Of a DNA stretch of 64,000 nt, positions 55,211 to 63,807 are shown piece after piece. The DNA is from Candidatus Uabimicrobium amorphum. Its GTDB lineage: Bacteria; Planctomycetota; Uabimicrobiia; Uabimicrobiales; Uabimicrobiaceae. The notes beneath the pieces were generated by a model that did no database searches, was not told where the DNA came from, and saw nothing but the letters and a program-made list of their open reading frames with translations. The DNA is taken from contig NZ_AP019860.1 in the NCBI RefSeq assembly GCF_009002475.1, positions 3,596,001 to 3,660,000 on the forward strand, in the 5' to 3' direction. Positions within the stretch are counted from its first letter, which is position 1. Each line of letters starts with the position of its first letter. The position numbers and the translations under genes are program-made.

Positions 55211-56473
55211 ATGGAAGAGAACAATGCAAATCTCAAGTCGTGGATAGAGGTAAAACCCGATAGCGATTTCCCTATCCAAAATTTACCTTTTGGCGTATTT
55301 TCACACAACGGACAAACCGCTGTCGGAGTAGCCATAGGTGACAAAGTTGTTCACCTTGGTGAGGCATACGAAGCAGGACTCATTTCAGATGTTACCAAAA
55401 GTAATGTTTTTAACGAAAAATCGCTAAACGCATTTTTGTCACTAGGGAAAACCGAGTGGCGCAACACACGCAAAAAAGTGAGTGAACTACTTCGCGAAGA
55501 CAATGCGCAGCTACGCGATAACGCAGAGCTACGCGAAAAATGTATTCTAGCGCAAAGCGATGTCACGATGCAAATGCCCGTTGAAGTAGGTAACTTTGTC
55601 GACTTTTATTCAAGTATCGAACACGCGACAAACATTGGCTCAATGTTTCGTCCCAATAACCCTCTAATGCCCAACTGGAAACACTTACCTGTTGGTTATA
55701 ATGGACGTCCAAGTTCCGTAGTGGTTTCAGGAACCCCAGTGGTAAGGCCAAAAGGGCAAACTAAGGCCGATGACGCAGAGTTACCAACATTTGGTCCAAG
55801 TAAGCTCTTAGATATTGAACTAGAGATGGGTTTTATCACTGGATTGGGTAAACCACTCTCTGAGAGCATCTCCACCGCAGAAGCTTTGGATTATGTTTTT
55901 GGAATGGTACTACTCAATGACTGGAGTGCCCGAGATATCCAAAAATGGGAATACGTTCCCCTTGGCCCATTTTTAGGTAAATCATTCGCCACTTCCATCT
56001 CACCGTGGGTAGTCACCATGGATGCTCTTGAGCCGTTCCGCGTTGCTGGACCAAAACAAGAACCAGCAGTATTGCCTCACCTACAATGTGAAGGTGATGG
56101 CAATTACGATATACATCTAGAAGCGCATATCCAAACGGAAAAAATGGACGCGTCACTGTGTATGACCAAGACTAATTTTAAAGCCATGTACTGGAACGTT
56201 CCCCAACAACTCGCGCACATTGCAAGCAATGGAACCAATATAGAGGCTGGTGACGTTTACGGTTCAGGAACCGTTTCCGGAACCACCCCGGATTCACTGG
56301 GGAGTATGCTCGAACTTTGTTGGCGTGGAACGAGACCATTGAAGCTACCTAGTGGCGAAGAACGCAAGTTTTTACTCGACGGTGATGAAGTCACCCTAAA
56401 AGGCTGGTGTCAGGGAGACGGATACCGCGTTGGCTTTGGCGAATGTTGCGGTAAAATTTTGCCTGCCAAGTAG
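55211..56473 (+). CDS. fahA: Fumarylacetoacetase
   Basis: 420 residues with AAGGAA seven nt before the ATG. The catalytic His lies in VDFYSSIEHATNIGSMF, with the metal Asp just before. DIELEMGF gives the Glu pair and LLNDWSARDIQKWEYVPLGPF the next Asp and substrate loop, all intact. It hydrolyses fumarylacetoacetate to fumarate and acetoacetate in tyrosine/homogentisate degradation. No other gene of that pathway is in this window. Confidence 0.96.
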   Translation: MEENNANLKSWIEVKPDSDFPIQNLPFGVFSHNGQTAVGVAIGDKVVHLGEAYEAGLISDVTKSNVFNEKSLNAFLSLGKTEWRNTRKKVSELLREDNAQLRDNAELREKCILAQSDVTMQMPVEVGNFVDFYSSIEHATNIGSMFRPNNPLMPNWKHLPVGYNGRPSSVVVSGTPVVRPKGQTKADDAELPTFGPSKLLDIELEMGFITGLGKPLSESISTAEALDYVFGMVLLNDWSARDIQKWEYVPLGPFLGKSFATSISPWVVTMDALEPFRVAGPKQEPAVLPHLQCEGDGNYDIHLEAHIQTEKMDASLCMTKTNFKAMYWNVPQQLAHIASNGTNIEAGDVYGSGTVSGTTPDSLGSMLELCWRGTRPLKLPSGEERKFLLDGDEVTLKGWCQGDGYRVGFGECCGKILPAK

Positions 56474-56510
56474 TATTGTTTGCATGTGGTAACTTTTTTA
56501 AGTGAATCAC

Positions 56511-56794
56511 TTTCCATGTTGGTGCCCTCACCATCGACTTGTAGATTTCAGCTACGCTGAAAGCAACAAGTCTCATACCTCTCCCACAGGGAGAGGTGTA
56601 ATGCGTCTTCTTTGCAAAAACAAAATTCACTTGATTTGCAATGACAATTTTAATGCGCACGACATTAAACTCTCACAAAGTAAATCAATAAAAACAAGTC
56701 AGACGCGTTACGTCCCTCCCGTGGGAGGGACAGTAATTCGCGGTCCTCAGCGTAAGCTGAGACAAGAATTGCAGGGAGGGCACCAACATGGAAA
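56511..56794. mobile_element. Element with perfect 19-bp terminal inverted repeats
   Basis: TTTCCATGTTGGTGCCCTC (56511-56529) and its exact inverted copy (56776-56794) bound 284 bp of non-coding sequence in the gap between fahA and the redoxin gene. The interior holds short hairpins: CTCTCCCACAGGGAGAG, CCCTCCCGTGGGAGGG, and CAGCTACGCTGAAAG with CTCAGCGTAAGCTGAG. No transposase. It differs from the TAGGGYGTG family. Confidence 0.75.
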
Positions 56795-56857
56795 CGAAAA
56801 TCTATACGAAAGCCTATAACAAAATCGATACGAAAACCTATCTAACAAGGATATTCC

Positions 56858-57631
56858 ATGAAAAAAACCTGGTTGCCTTTTTTGGGATTTGCGTTGTCTT
56901 TTGCGATTTGCTTTTCTTATATCGCATACTTCGTATACAACGAACAAGTTCGCGACAACCCTTGGGCCATAACTCTCGGTTCCTTTTGCGCCGCGGCGAT
57001 TGCTGTTTACGGTGCTATATTTACCATGCGCAGTACCACACGCCGCACACTAAAAATCGTGAACTTCACTCTCGCATTTTTGGCGATTCTCTTTCCCGTT
57101 CTTTTTACTTTGTTCGTCGTAAAACTTTCCTACGACTTGCCGGATAAAAAACTCGCTCTTCAAGGAGACAAAGTCGCACCCGCATTTACGCTTCTCGATA
57201 GTCAAAAACGTAAAGTAAGTCTAAAAGACTTTTCTGGCAAAAATTTGCTTGTGGTTTTTTACCGTGGCCACTGGTGACCTTTTTGTCTTTCACTTTTGCA
57301 AGTCTTGCAAAAAAACTATAGCGAATTCAAAAAACTCAATACGGAAATTATAGGAATCAGTGTGGACTCTCCCGCCGATAATGCCAAAGTACGTAGTAAA
57401 TTGGGATTGGAATTTGAAATTCTCTCCGATAGCTCAAAACAAACCACCAACGACTATAAACTGTTTCATGATATCAATGGCGGCATTTCACGCCCTGCGG
57501 AGTACCTTATTGGTGCCAATGGCACAATAGTCCATGCTTGGATCACCAACAACTTCCGCGTACGTACACGCGCAGAAACTCTATTACAAAAAATTAAATC
57601 TTTACAAACCAAGGAAGGAAAAGACAAATGA
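56858..57631 (+). CDS. Membrane-anchored redoxin selenoprotein, WUPFC, in-frame UGA
   Basis: 257 residues if UGA at 57275-57277 is read as Sec; AAGGAT precedes the ATG. Three transmembrane helices (about 5-27, 39-57, 66-88) lead to an AhpC/TSA thioredoxin-fold domain from ~100. The active-site segment reads FYRGHW-U140-PFC143, where relatives have RGxWCPFC. The domain continues in the same frame with TEIIGISVDSPADNAKVR and GISRPAEYLIGANGTIVHAW (the cis-Pro loop), with no loss of register. It probably reduces peroxides or disulfides in the periplasm. It overlaps the next gene's start as ATGA. Splitting at the UGA yields two apparently truncated proteins. Confidence 0.92.
57294..57312 (+). promoter_or_regulatory. 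Candidate bacterial SECIS hairpin of the redoxin selenoprotein
   Basis: TTTTGCAA-GTC-TTGCAAAA is a perfect 8-bp stem with loop GUC that starts 24 nt after the UGA. Spacing and the leading G of the loop agree with the other candidate SECIS (23 nt, GUU) at 35989-36005. Confidence 0.75.
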
Positions 57632-58167
57632 TACCTGTTCACACCACCGCCGTCGTAATTATTCCTCCAGAAGACGTATGGGAACCCATCCAAGAAATAC
57701 GTCGCGAACACGACCACAATATACGTCGCTGGATGCCACACATTACGTTATTTTATCCGTTTATCCCCCATGAAAATTTTTACAATATACAGTATGATTT
57801 ACAACAAACATGTAAACACATAAAGCCCTTTAGCGTTAAATTAGATACGGTTGGGCATTTCAAACAACGCAAGGGGAATTTTATTCTGTGGACGGGTTGT
57901 GAAGAACAACAGGAAATGCAAGGTTTGTATAAGTCTCTAAAGTTGTTATTGCAAAATAAAACCGAAGTAAAAAAACGTCCCTTTCATCCACATTTAACCA
58001 TCGGACGCATGAGAGATGCTGATAAATTTGAAGATTTAAAATCGAATGTGGAGTCTTCGTGGCAAACGATCGAATTTGAAGTAAATAAAATTAGCCTAAT
58101 ATGGCGTAACGACCCGCCCGATGATGTATTTCGCATCGAATACGAAGTACCTCTTGGCTCAGAGTAA
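57628..58167 (+). CDS. 2'-5' RNA ligase-like 2H phosphoesterase
   Basis: 179 residues. Its ATG overlaps the selenoprotein stop (ATGA). Two H-x-T/S-x motifs, PHITLFYPF and HPHLTIGRM, about 100 residues apart, place it in the 2H phosphoesterase superfamily (LigT/YjcG branch). Members hydrolyse or join 2',5' or cyclic RNA/nucleotide bonds. The substrate is unknown. Coupled translation with the redoxin may be an accident of operon packing. Confidence 0.85.
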   Translation: MIPVHTTAVVIIPPEDVWEPIQEIRREHDHNIRRWMPHITLFYPFIPHENFYNIQYDLQQTCKHIKPFSVKLDTVGHFKQRKGNFILWTGCEEQQEMQGLYKSLKLLLQNKTEVKKRPFHPHLTIGRMRDADKFEDLKSNVESSWQTIEFEVNKISLIWRNDPPDDVFRIEYEVPLGSE

Positions 58168-58183
58168 CCTTTGGGAGTAAAAC

Positions 58184-59269
58184 GTGACACAAAAAATCAT
58201 AGAGTTAAAAAATGTTAGCAAAAGTTTTGGCAACGACAAAGTGTTGCACAATATAAACTTAGATATTTCCAACGGCGAGTTTTTAACTTTACTTGGGCCT
58301 TCGGGGTGTGGCAAAACAACGATCTTACGCCTCATTGCTGGTTTCGAAAATCCTTCCGACGGGGAGATATTTCTCAATGGGGAAAAGATCAATGCCATTC
58401 CCGCGAATAAACGCAATGTGTGTACAGTGTTTCAAAACTACGCTCTTTTCCCACATATGAATGTTTTTGACAACGTTGCTTTTGGCTTACGTATAAAAAA
58501 CCTGAACGCTGAGGAGATAAAAACCAAAGTAGACGCGGTACTAAAAATGGTAAAGCTAGAGAATTTTGCGCAGCGTAAGCCTCATCAGCTATCAGGTGGG
58601 CAACAACAGCGCGTAGCGATTGCTCGGGCAGTGGTAAACGACCCACTTGTTCTCGTTTTAGATGAACCGCTAAGTGCGCTCGACTACAAATTGCGCAAAG
58701 ATATGCAAATAGAACTTAAGGAGTTGCAGCGGCGTTTGGGAATCACTTTTATCTTTGTCACTCACGATCAAGAAGAGGCTTTGTCAATGTCAGATCGCAT
58801 TGTCATTTTAAACAACGGTAACATTGAGCAAATAGGGTCACCACAACAGATATACGAAATGCCACAGAGTTTATTCGTTGCGCAATTTATCGGCGAAGCC
58901 AATGTGCTCACAGGGCACATCGAGGAAGTACAAGATGACTTCATTAAAGTACAAATTGCCCAAAGTTGTTATCAATTTCATTACACCCATTCTAAATTGC
59001 AAAAAAACGATAAAGTAAATGTCATCTTGCGCCCGGAAGATTTACAGATTTATCTAGATAATGCGGAAAAAACACATTGCTTGTCAGGTAAAATTACCAA
59101 TATCGTGTACAAAGGTGCCACCGTTGATTTACGAGTAGCCTTAGAAAATGATAATGTAGTCACCATAAGTGAATTTTTCGATGATAGTCGGCATCAAAAA
59201 TTCGTGGTAAACCAAACAATTCAAATAGGCTGGGCGGATGGTGTGGAGGTAATTTTACATGACACCTAG
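58184..59269 (+). CDS. potA: Spermidine/putrescine ABC transporter ATPase
   Basis: 361 residues from a GTG with GGGAG 6 nt upstream. Walker A GPSGCGKTT (38-46), Q-loop FQNYALFPHMNVFDNV, signature LSGGQQQRVAIARAV, Walker B VLVLDEPLSALD and switch His VTHDQEEALSMSD are all intact. The C-terminal TOBE-type domain (about 285-355; VNVILRPEDLQIYL) is that of PotA. First gene of the potABCD operon, overlapping potB by 11 nt. It powers polyamine uptake. Confidence 0.94.
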   Translation: MTQKIIELKNVSKSFGNDKVLHNINLDISNGEFLTLLGPSGCGKTTILRLIAGFENPSDGEIFLNGEKINAIPANKRNVCTVFQNYALFPHMNVFDNVAFGLRIKNLNAEEIKTKVDAVLKMVKLENFAQRKPHQLSGGQQQRVAIARAVVNDPLVLVLDEPLSALDYKLRKDMQIELKELQRRLGITFIFVTHDQEEALSMSDRIVILNNGNIEQIGSPQQIYEMPQSLFVAQFIGEANVLTGHIEEVQDDFIKVQIAQSCYQFHYTHSKLQKNDKVNVILRPEDLQIYLDNAEKTHCLSGKITNIVYKGATVDLRVALENDNVVTISEFFDDSRHQKFVVNQTIQIGWADGVEVILHDT

Positions 59270-60110
59270 CAAAGCAAACTGGTTAAAAAAAGCCTCCATC
59301 ACCACCATATCTTTATGGCTAGCCATTTTTGTATTTATTCCGACATTATTGGTCATCGCAACGAGTTTTCTCCGTGTGGGAGAAAACAACTTTGTGATAT
59401 TTTCTTTCACATTAGATAACTACCAAAAAATACTTGACCCCGTTTTTTTTCATGTATTTTTTGCCTCTTGTTATCTTGCTCTCATCACAACGTTTGTATG
59501 TTTACTCATTGGCTACCCCTTCGCCTATTTGTTAACCCAGTTCTCTCCCAACATAAGACGCATACTCCTTCTCTTAGTCATTATTCCCTTTTGGACCAGT
59601 TCCCTAATACGCATTTACGCCATAAAAATTTTACTGTTGCAAATAGAGCGTTCGCTGCGTTTTTTTTACCCCGACGTATCGATTCTATACACCGAAATGG
59701 CGGTTCTTATCGGACTTATTTATACAATGTTGCCTTTTATGATTCTGCCACTATTCTCCACAATGGAAAAGTTAGATCGGCGTCTAATCGAAGCGGCGCA
59801 AGATTTGGGAGCAACTCCCCGGCAAACTTTTATGCGTATTATCCTACCGCTGACCATTCCGGGAATCATTGCGGGAAGCATGCTGGTATTCCTACCTGTT
59901 TTGGGGCTTTTTTACGTAACAGATCTTTTGGGCGGAGCGAAAAACATTGTGATTGGCAACCTGATAAAAAACCAATTCTTGGTAGCGCGCAACTGGCCGT
60001 TTGCGTCAGCCGCGAGTGTATTTGTCATTATACTTATGGCAATGCTCATTTTTGTTTATATTAAGAGTATCAACAGATTTGGAGGTAGTCGTCATGAAAA
60101 AGTTCAGTAA
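59259..60110 (+). CDS. potB: Spermidine/putrescine ABC transporter permease
   Basis: 283 residues with GGAGG nine nt before the ATG. Six helices. The cytosolic EAA loop that contacts PotA is EAAQDLGATPRQTFMRIILPL, and the N-terminal FVPTLLVIATSFL and later YPFAYLLTQFSPNIRRILLLLVIIPFWTSSLIR are typical of PotB. The stop overlaps potC by 17 nt. Confidence 0.93.
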   Translation: MTPSKANWLKKASITTISLWLAIFVFIPTLLVIATSFLRVGENNFVIFSFTLDNYQKILDPVFFHVFFASCYLALITTFVCLLIGYPFAYLLTQFSPNIRRILLLLVIIPFWTSSLIRIYAIKILLLQIERSLRFFYPDVSILYTEMAVLIGLIYTMLPFMILPLFSTMEKLDRRLIEAAQDLGATPRQTFMRIILPLTIPGIIAGSMLVFLPVLGLFYVTDLLGGAKNIVIGNLIKNQFLVARNWPFASAASVFVIILMAMLIFVYIKSINRFGGSRHEKVQ

Positions 60111-60858
60111 ATACCTCTATCTGTTCGTGGTGTTTGTATTTTTGTACATCCCGATATTTACACTAATTTTATATTCTTTCAACAAGTCAACGTACTCGGT
60201 CGCTTGGAAAGGTTGGACATGGTCTTGGTACACGAAATTACTTGCCAACGACTCACTCATAGAAACCGCCATTCATTCACTTATTCTTGCCGCAACATCA
60301 AGTACATTGGCCACAATCATAGGGACTTTAACCGCCATCGCGATTTTCCGCTACCGCTTTTTTGGTAAAAAACTATTGTCAGGCCTCATTTACATAGTAA
60401 TGATGTCACCTGATATTGTAATGGCGATCTCGTTACTGGTATTATTTCTCCTCATAAAAATCGAACTGGGATTTTGGACCTTATTGCTATCTCACATTAC
60501 TTTTTGTCTTCCATTTGTGATTATCACACTCCAGGCGCGTTTGAGCCAATTGAATAAACACCTTATAGAAGCTGCGGAAGACTTGGGGGCCAATGAGTAC
60601 CAAACTCTGCGCTACGTACTCGTACCGGTTTTGTTCCCAGCGATTGCTGCGGGATGGCTACTTAGTTTTACTTTGTCGATGGATGATGTTATTATTAGTT
60701 TTTTTGTTACGGGGCCACAGTTCGAAATCCTTCCTCTAAAAATATATTCTCTGGTGCGTTTAGGGGTAAAACCAGAAGTAAATGCTCTATGCACCATTAT
60801 GTTTATTTTTACTTTTTTTGTGGTTATGGTTAGTCAATTTTTGATAAAGGAAAAATGA
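60094..60858 (+). CDS. potC: Spermidine/putrescine ABC transporter permease
   Basis: 254 residues from the ATG at 60094, with GGAGG eight nt upstream; a longer frame from 60001 lies inside potB and is not supported. Six helices, with the PotC pattern YIPIFTLILYSFNKS, the EAA loop EAAEDLGANEYQTLRYVLVPV and SMDDVIISFFVTGP. The stop overlaps potD as ATGA. Confidence 0.93.
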   Translation: MKKFSKYLYLFVVFVFLYIPIFTLILYSFNKSTYSVAWKGWTWSWYTKLLANDSLIETAIHSLILAATSSTLATIIGTLTAIAIFRYRFFGKKLLSGLIYIVMMSPDIVMAISLLVLFLLIKIELGFWTLLLSHITFCLPFVIITLQARLSQLNKHLIEAAEDLGANEYQTLRYVLVPVLFPAIAAGWLLSFTLSMDDVIISFFVTGPQFEILPLKIYSLVRLGVKPEVNALCTIMFIFTFFVVMVSQFLIKEK

Positions 60859-61892
60859 TGTACAAATGGATCATCACACTCCTCACCTTGTTATTTCTTA
60901 TCGGCTGTGATAGCAAACCCAAAGAAGTTTTAAATGTCTACAACTGGTCGGAATACATGCCGGAAGATGTCATTGAACAGTTCGAAAAAGAAACAGGCAT
61001 TAAAGTATATTACTCAACATACGACAGTAATGAAGCAATGTACGCTAAGGTTAAATTATTAGAAAGCGGTGGGTATTACGACATTGTCGTCCCCTCAGCT
61101 TATTTTATAGACCGCTTACGCAAAGAACAACTTTTGCATAAGCTGGACCACAACAAATTGAAAAACTGGAAAAACCTCGACCCACTATTTCTCAACAAGG
61201 AACACGATCCTAACAACAGTTACAGTATTCCTTACTTATGGGGAACATCGGGCATTGCCGTCAATACCCAAAGAATAAAAGATCCCATAACAAAATGGCA
61301 GGATTTATGGAATCCCAAATTCAAAAACAAGGTTTTGCTTCTCAACGACGTACGCGATACTTTTGCCATGACGTTAACCTTACTCGGGTACTCCATTAAT
61401 ACCAAAGACGAACAGCACATCAAAGAAGCGTATGAAAAGCTGAAGGAACTCAAGAACAACGTCCGTGTATTTAATTCCGAATCTCCAAAGCAACCTTTTA
61501 TCAACCAAGAAGTCGAAATTGGCATGATTTACAATGGCGAAGCGGTTATGGCACAACGCGAAAACAACAACATCAAATACATTTATCCGCAAGAAGGTGT
61601 GATTCTATGGGTAGATAACTTGGCGATTCTAAAAAATGCAAAAAATCTCCAAAATGCTTACAAATTCGTAGATTTCCTGCTGCGTCCCGAAATCGCCAAA
61701 AGAATTTGTGAAGAAATAGGCTATGCGTCCCCCAACAAAGAGGCAAAGCAATTACTTGAGGAGAAAATACGCAACAACACGGCAATATACCCTTCGAAAG
61801 AAATTATTGAAAAAGCCACAATACCAACAGACATAGGCGACACGATACGCATATACCAGAAATACTGGGAAAAGCTAAAAAGTGAGAATTAA
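60855..61892 (+). CDS. potD: Polyamine-binding lipoprotein
   Basis: 345 residues. Lipobox LIGC, so it is tethered rather than free in the periplasm. Family features: LNVYNWSEYMPEDVIEQF, the substrate-cleft YDIVVPSAYFIDRL, WGTSGIAVNT and the late NLAILKNAKN. Aromatic and acidic residues that bind polyamines (Trp/Tyr and Glu/Asp in this fold) are present in these segments. Fourth gene of the operon; there is no separate regulator nearby. Confidence 0.94.
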   Translation: MMYKWIITLLTLLFLIGCDSKPKEVLNVYNWSEYMPEDVIEQFEKETGIKVYYSTYDSNEAMYAKVKLLESGGYYDIVVPSAYFIDRLRKEQLLHKLDHNKLKNWKNLDPLFLNKEHDPNNSYSIPYLWGTSGIAVNTQRIKDPITKWQDLWNPKFKNKVLLLNDVRDTFAMTLTLLGYSINTKDEQHIKEAYEKLKELKNNVRVFNSESPKQPFINQEVEIGMIYNGEAVMAQRENNNIKYIYPQEGVILWVDNLAILKNAKNLQNAYKFVDFLLRPEIAKRICEEIGYASPNKEAKQLLEEKIRNNTAIYPSKEIIEKATIPTDIGDTIRIYQKYWEKLKSEN

Positions 61893-61986
61893 CCGCTTTG
61901 TTTTTGCAGCGGCATACGACAAAATATAGAACAAGTAGAAACCGTAAGGTTCAAATTTAACATTTATATTTACAAAGGAATAAATC

Positions 61987-63054
61987 ATGTTGCGAAAAAT
62001 CGTTTGTATTACTTTTATTTTTTGTACCGCAATGGTATACGCTCAAAATGAAAAACTGTTAAAAATGATGATGCCAAATGAAAACCATGCTAAACTGGGT
62101 TCTCTTGTAGGGTTTTGGGATGCTACCTGCTCGGTATACGGTGGTAATGGTAAAGTCGTTTATGAAGAAACTGGATTTTGTGAAAACAAGTGGATGCTAG
62201 GAGAACGCTTTGTACTTCTTGAACACATGTTTACCAGTTTTCACACCGCCGCGGTTGTTGGTTATGACAATTTCTTGCAAAGCTACACCGCAGCGCATAT
62301 CGACAGCGAATCACCAGGCATACATCACTTTATCGGAGACGTAAGTGAAGAAGGACGTAAAAAAACTTTTGTACTACGCGGTGAAAGTGTTGGATTTGAC
62401 GGTGAGCTAGTTTCTACAATCTATGTTATCGAAATTGCAAACCGCAACAATTACAAATTGAAAGTACACTACGAAATAGATGATCAACATCTAAAAGTAA
62501 TTGAAATTAATTTTTCGCGTCTCGATGATAGTACGGTTCGCAAAGCACAAAAGCAAATCAACAAATTTGTGGCAAACTCTTTTGCGAGAACAGCCATGGC
62601 AAACAGTAAACTACAAGCTTTAAATCCTTTAGTTGGCGAGTGGAAAATTGAATCCCTTATTTTTGACAACGCCGGCAATGTACTCCGTGTCGACCAAGGG
62701 CAAAGTCATAATCGTTGGATTATGATGCGTAAGTTTGTCATGATGGTGTCCGTTATGGGGGGATACGCTAGCGTTTCGATCGTCGGTTTTGACAAAACCA
62801 AAAAAGCCTATGTTGCGGCACACGCCGACAATGTAGGAACATCCATTTATCACTGCGAAGGTGGTAAAAAAGGTAAAGAATTAAAAATGTTTGGTACCGC
62901 CATGGACTACGCGACCGGAGAAAAAACCGAGTTGACACAAACCATCACATTCCAAAATATCAATGCCTATGAATGTGAAATGTATCGTGAGCGCGACAAA
63001 GTAGGATTGGGTGTGAGTACCACACAACTCAAAGCCGAAAGATTGAAAAAATAG
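61987..63054 (+). CDS. Secreted protein with two DUF1579 domains
   Basis: 355 residues with AAAGGA seven nt before the ATG. Signal peptide ending VYAQ. Two homologous halves (about 35-185 and 205-350) each start L.PLVGxW..(K/D)ATC-type: LGSLVGFWDATCSVYGGNGK and LNPLVGEWKIESLIFDNAGN, with matching NKWMLGERFV/NRWIMMRKFV and VVGYDNF/IVGFDKT motifs. DUF1579 is a lipocalin-like beta-barrel of unknown function. A tandem copy suggests internal duplication. It lies 94 bp after potD and may be independent. Confidence 0.85.
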   Translation: MLRKIVCITFIFCTAMVYAQNEKLLKMMMPNENHAKLGSLVGFWDATCSVYGGNGKVVYEETGFCENKWMLGERFVLLEHMFTSFHTAAVVGYDNFLQSYTAAHIDSESPGIHHFIGDVSEEGRKKTFVLRGESVGFDGELVSTIYVIEIANRNNYKLKVHYEIDDQHLKVIEINFSRLDDSTVRKAQKQINKFVANSFARTAMANSKLQALNPLVGEWKIESLIFDNAGNVLRVDQGQSHNRWIMMRKFVMMVSVMGGYASVSIVGFDKTKKAYVAAHADNVGTSIYHCEGGKKGKELKMFGTAMDYATGEKTELTQTITFQNINAYECEMYRERDKVGLGVSTTQLKAERLKK

Positions 63055-63076
63055 GCAAAAGTTCAACGCCTCGAAG

Positions 63077-63770
63077 TTCTCTAAAATTAGATAGCTCAAT
63101 TAGGGTGTCATCCCTAACTTGATTAGGGATCCAGCCAATAACAAATCAACTTTGAATCATGGATTCCTGCTTTCGCAGGAATGACACCTCGCTTATGATT
63201 TCTCTAAAATTAGATAGCTCAATTAGGGTGTCATCCCTAACTTGATTAGGGATCCAGCCAATAACAAATCAACTTTGAATTATGGATTCCTGCTTTCGCA
63301 GGAATGACACCTCGCTTATGATTTCTCTAAAATTAGATAGCTCAATTAGGGTGTCATCCCTAACTTGATTAGGGATCCAGCCAATAACAAATCAACTTTG
63401 AATCATGGATTCCTGCTTTCTCAGGAATGACACCTCGCTTATGATTTCTCTAAAATTAGATAGCTCAATTAGGGTGTCATCCCTAACTTGATTAGGGATC
63501 CAGCCAATAACAAATCAACTTTGAATCATGGATTCCTGCTTTCGCAGGAATGACACCTCGCTTATGATTTCTCTAAAATTAGATAGCTCAATTAGGGTGT
63601 CATCCCTAACTTGATTAGGGATCCAGCCAATAACAAATCAACTTTGAATCATGGATTCCTGCTTTCGCAGGAATGACACCTCGCTTATGATTTCTCTAAA
63701 ATTAGATAGCTCAATTAGGGTGTCATCCCTAACTTGATTAGGGATCCAGCCAATAACAAATCAACTTTGA
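63077..63770. repeat. 123-bp tandem repeat array, five full units and one partial
   Basis: Units start at 63077, 63200, 63323, 63446, 63569 and 63692, exactly 123 bp apart; the last stops after 79 bp. Each contains two palindromes: CCCTAACTTGATTAGGG and ATTCCTGCTTTCGCAGGAAT. The latter is altered in unit 3 (ctttctcagg). The units differ only by single bases (unit 2 gaattatgg). Each whole unit begins and ends GTGTCAT/ATGACAC, related to the repeat inside the element at 2805-3042. There is no open frame. Confidence 0.93.
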
Positions 63771-63807
63771 CTTGCGAAAGCAAAAATCACAGCGGAGAAT
63801 AGTCCCA

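Noticed and set aside
60001..60093. Longer potC start inside potB
   Set aside because: The extension reads the potB coding sequence in another frame and lacks a ribosome site; GGAGG precedes the ATG at 60094.
63077..63770. Possible CRISPR array because of regular repetition
   Set aside because: The 123-bp period has no variable spacers; every part of the unit repeats, so it is a simple tandem duplication.
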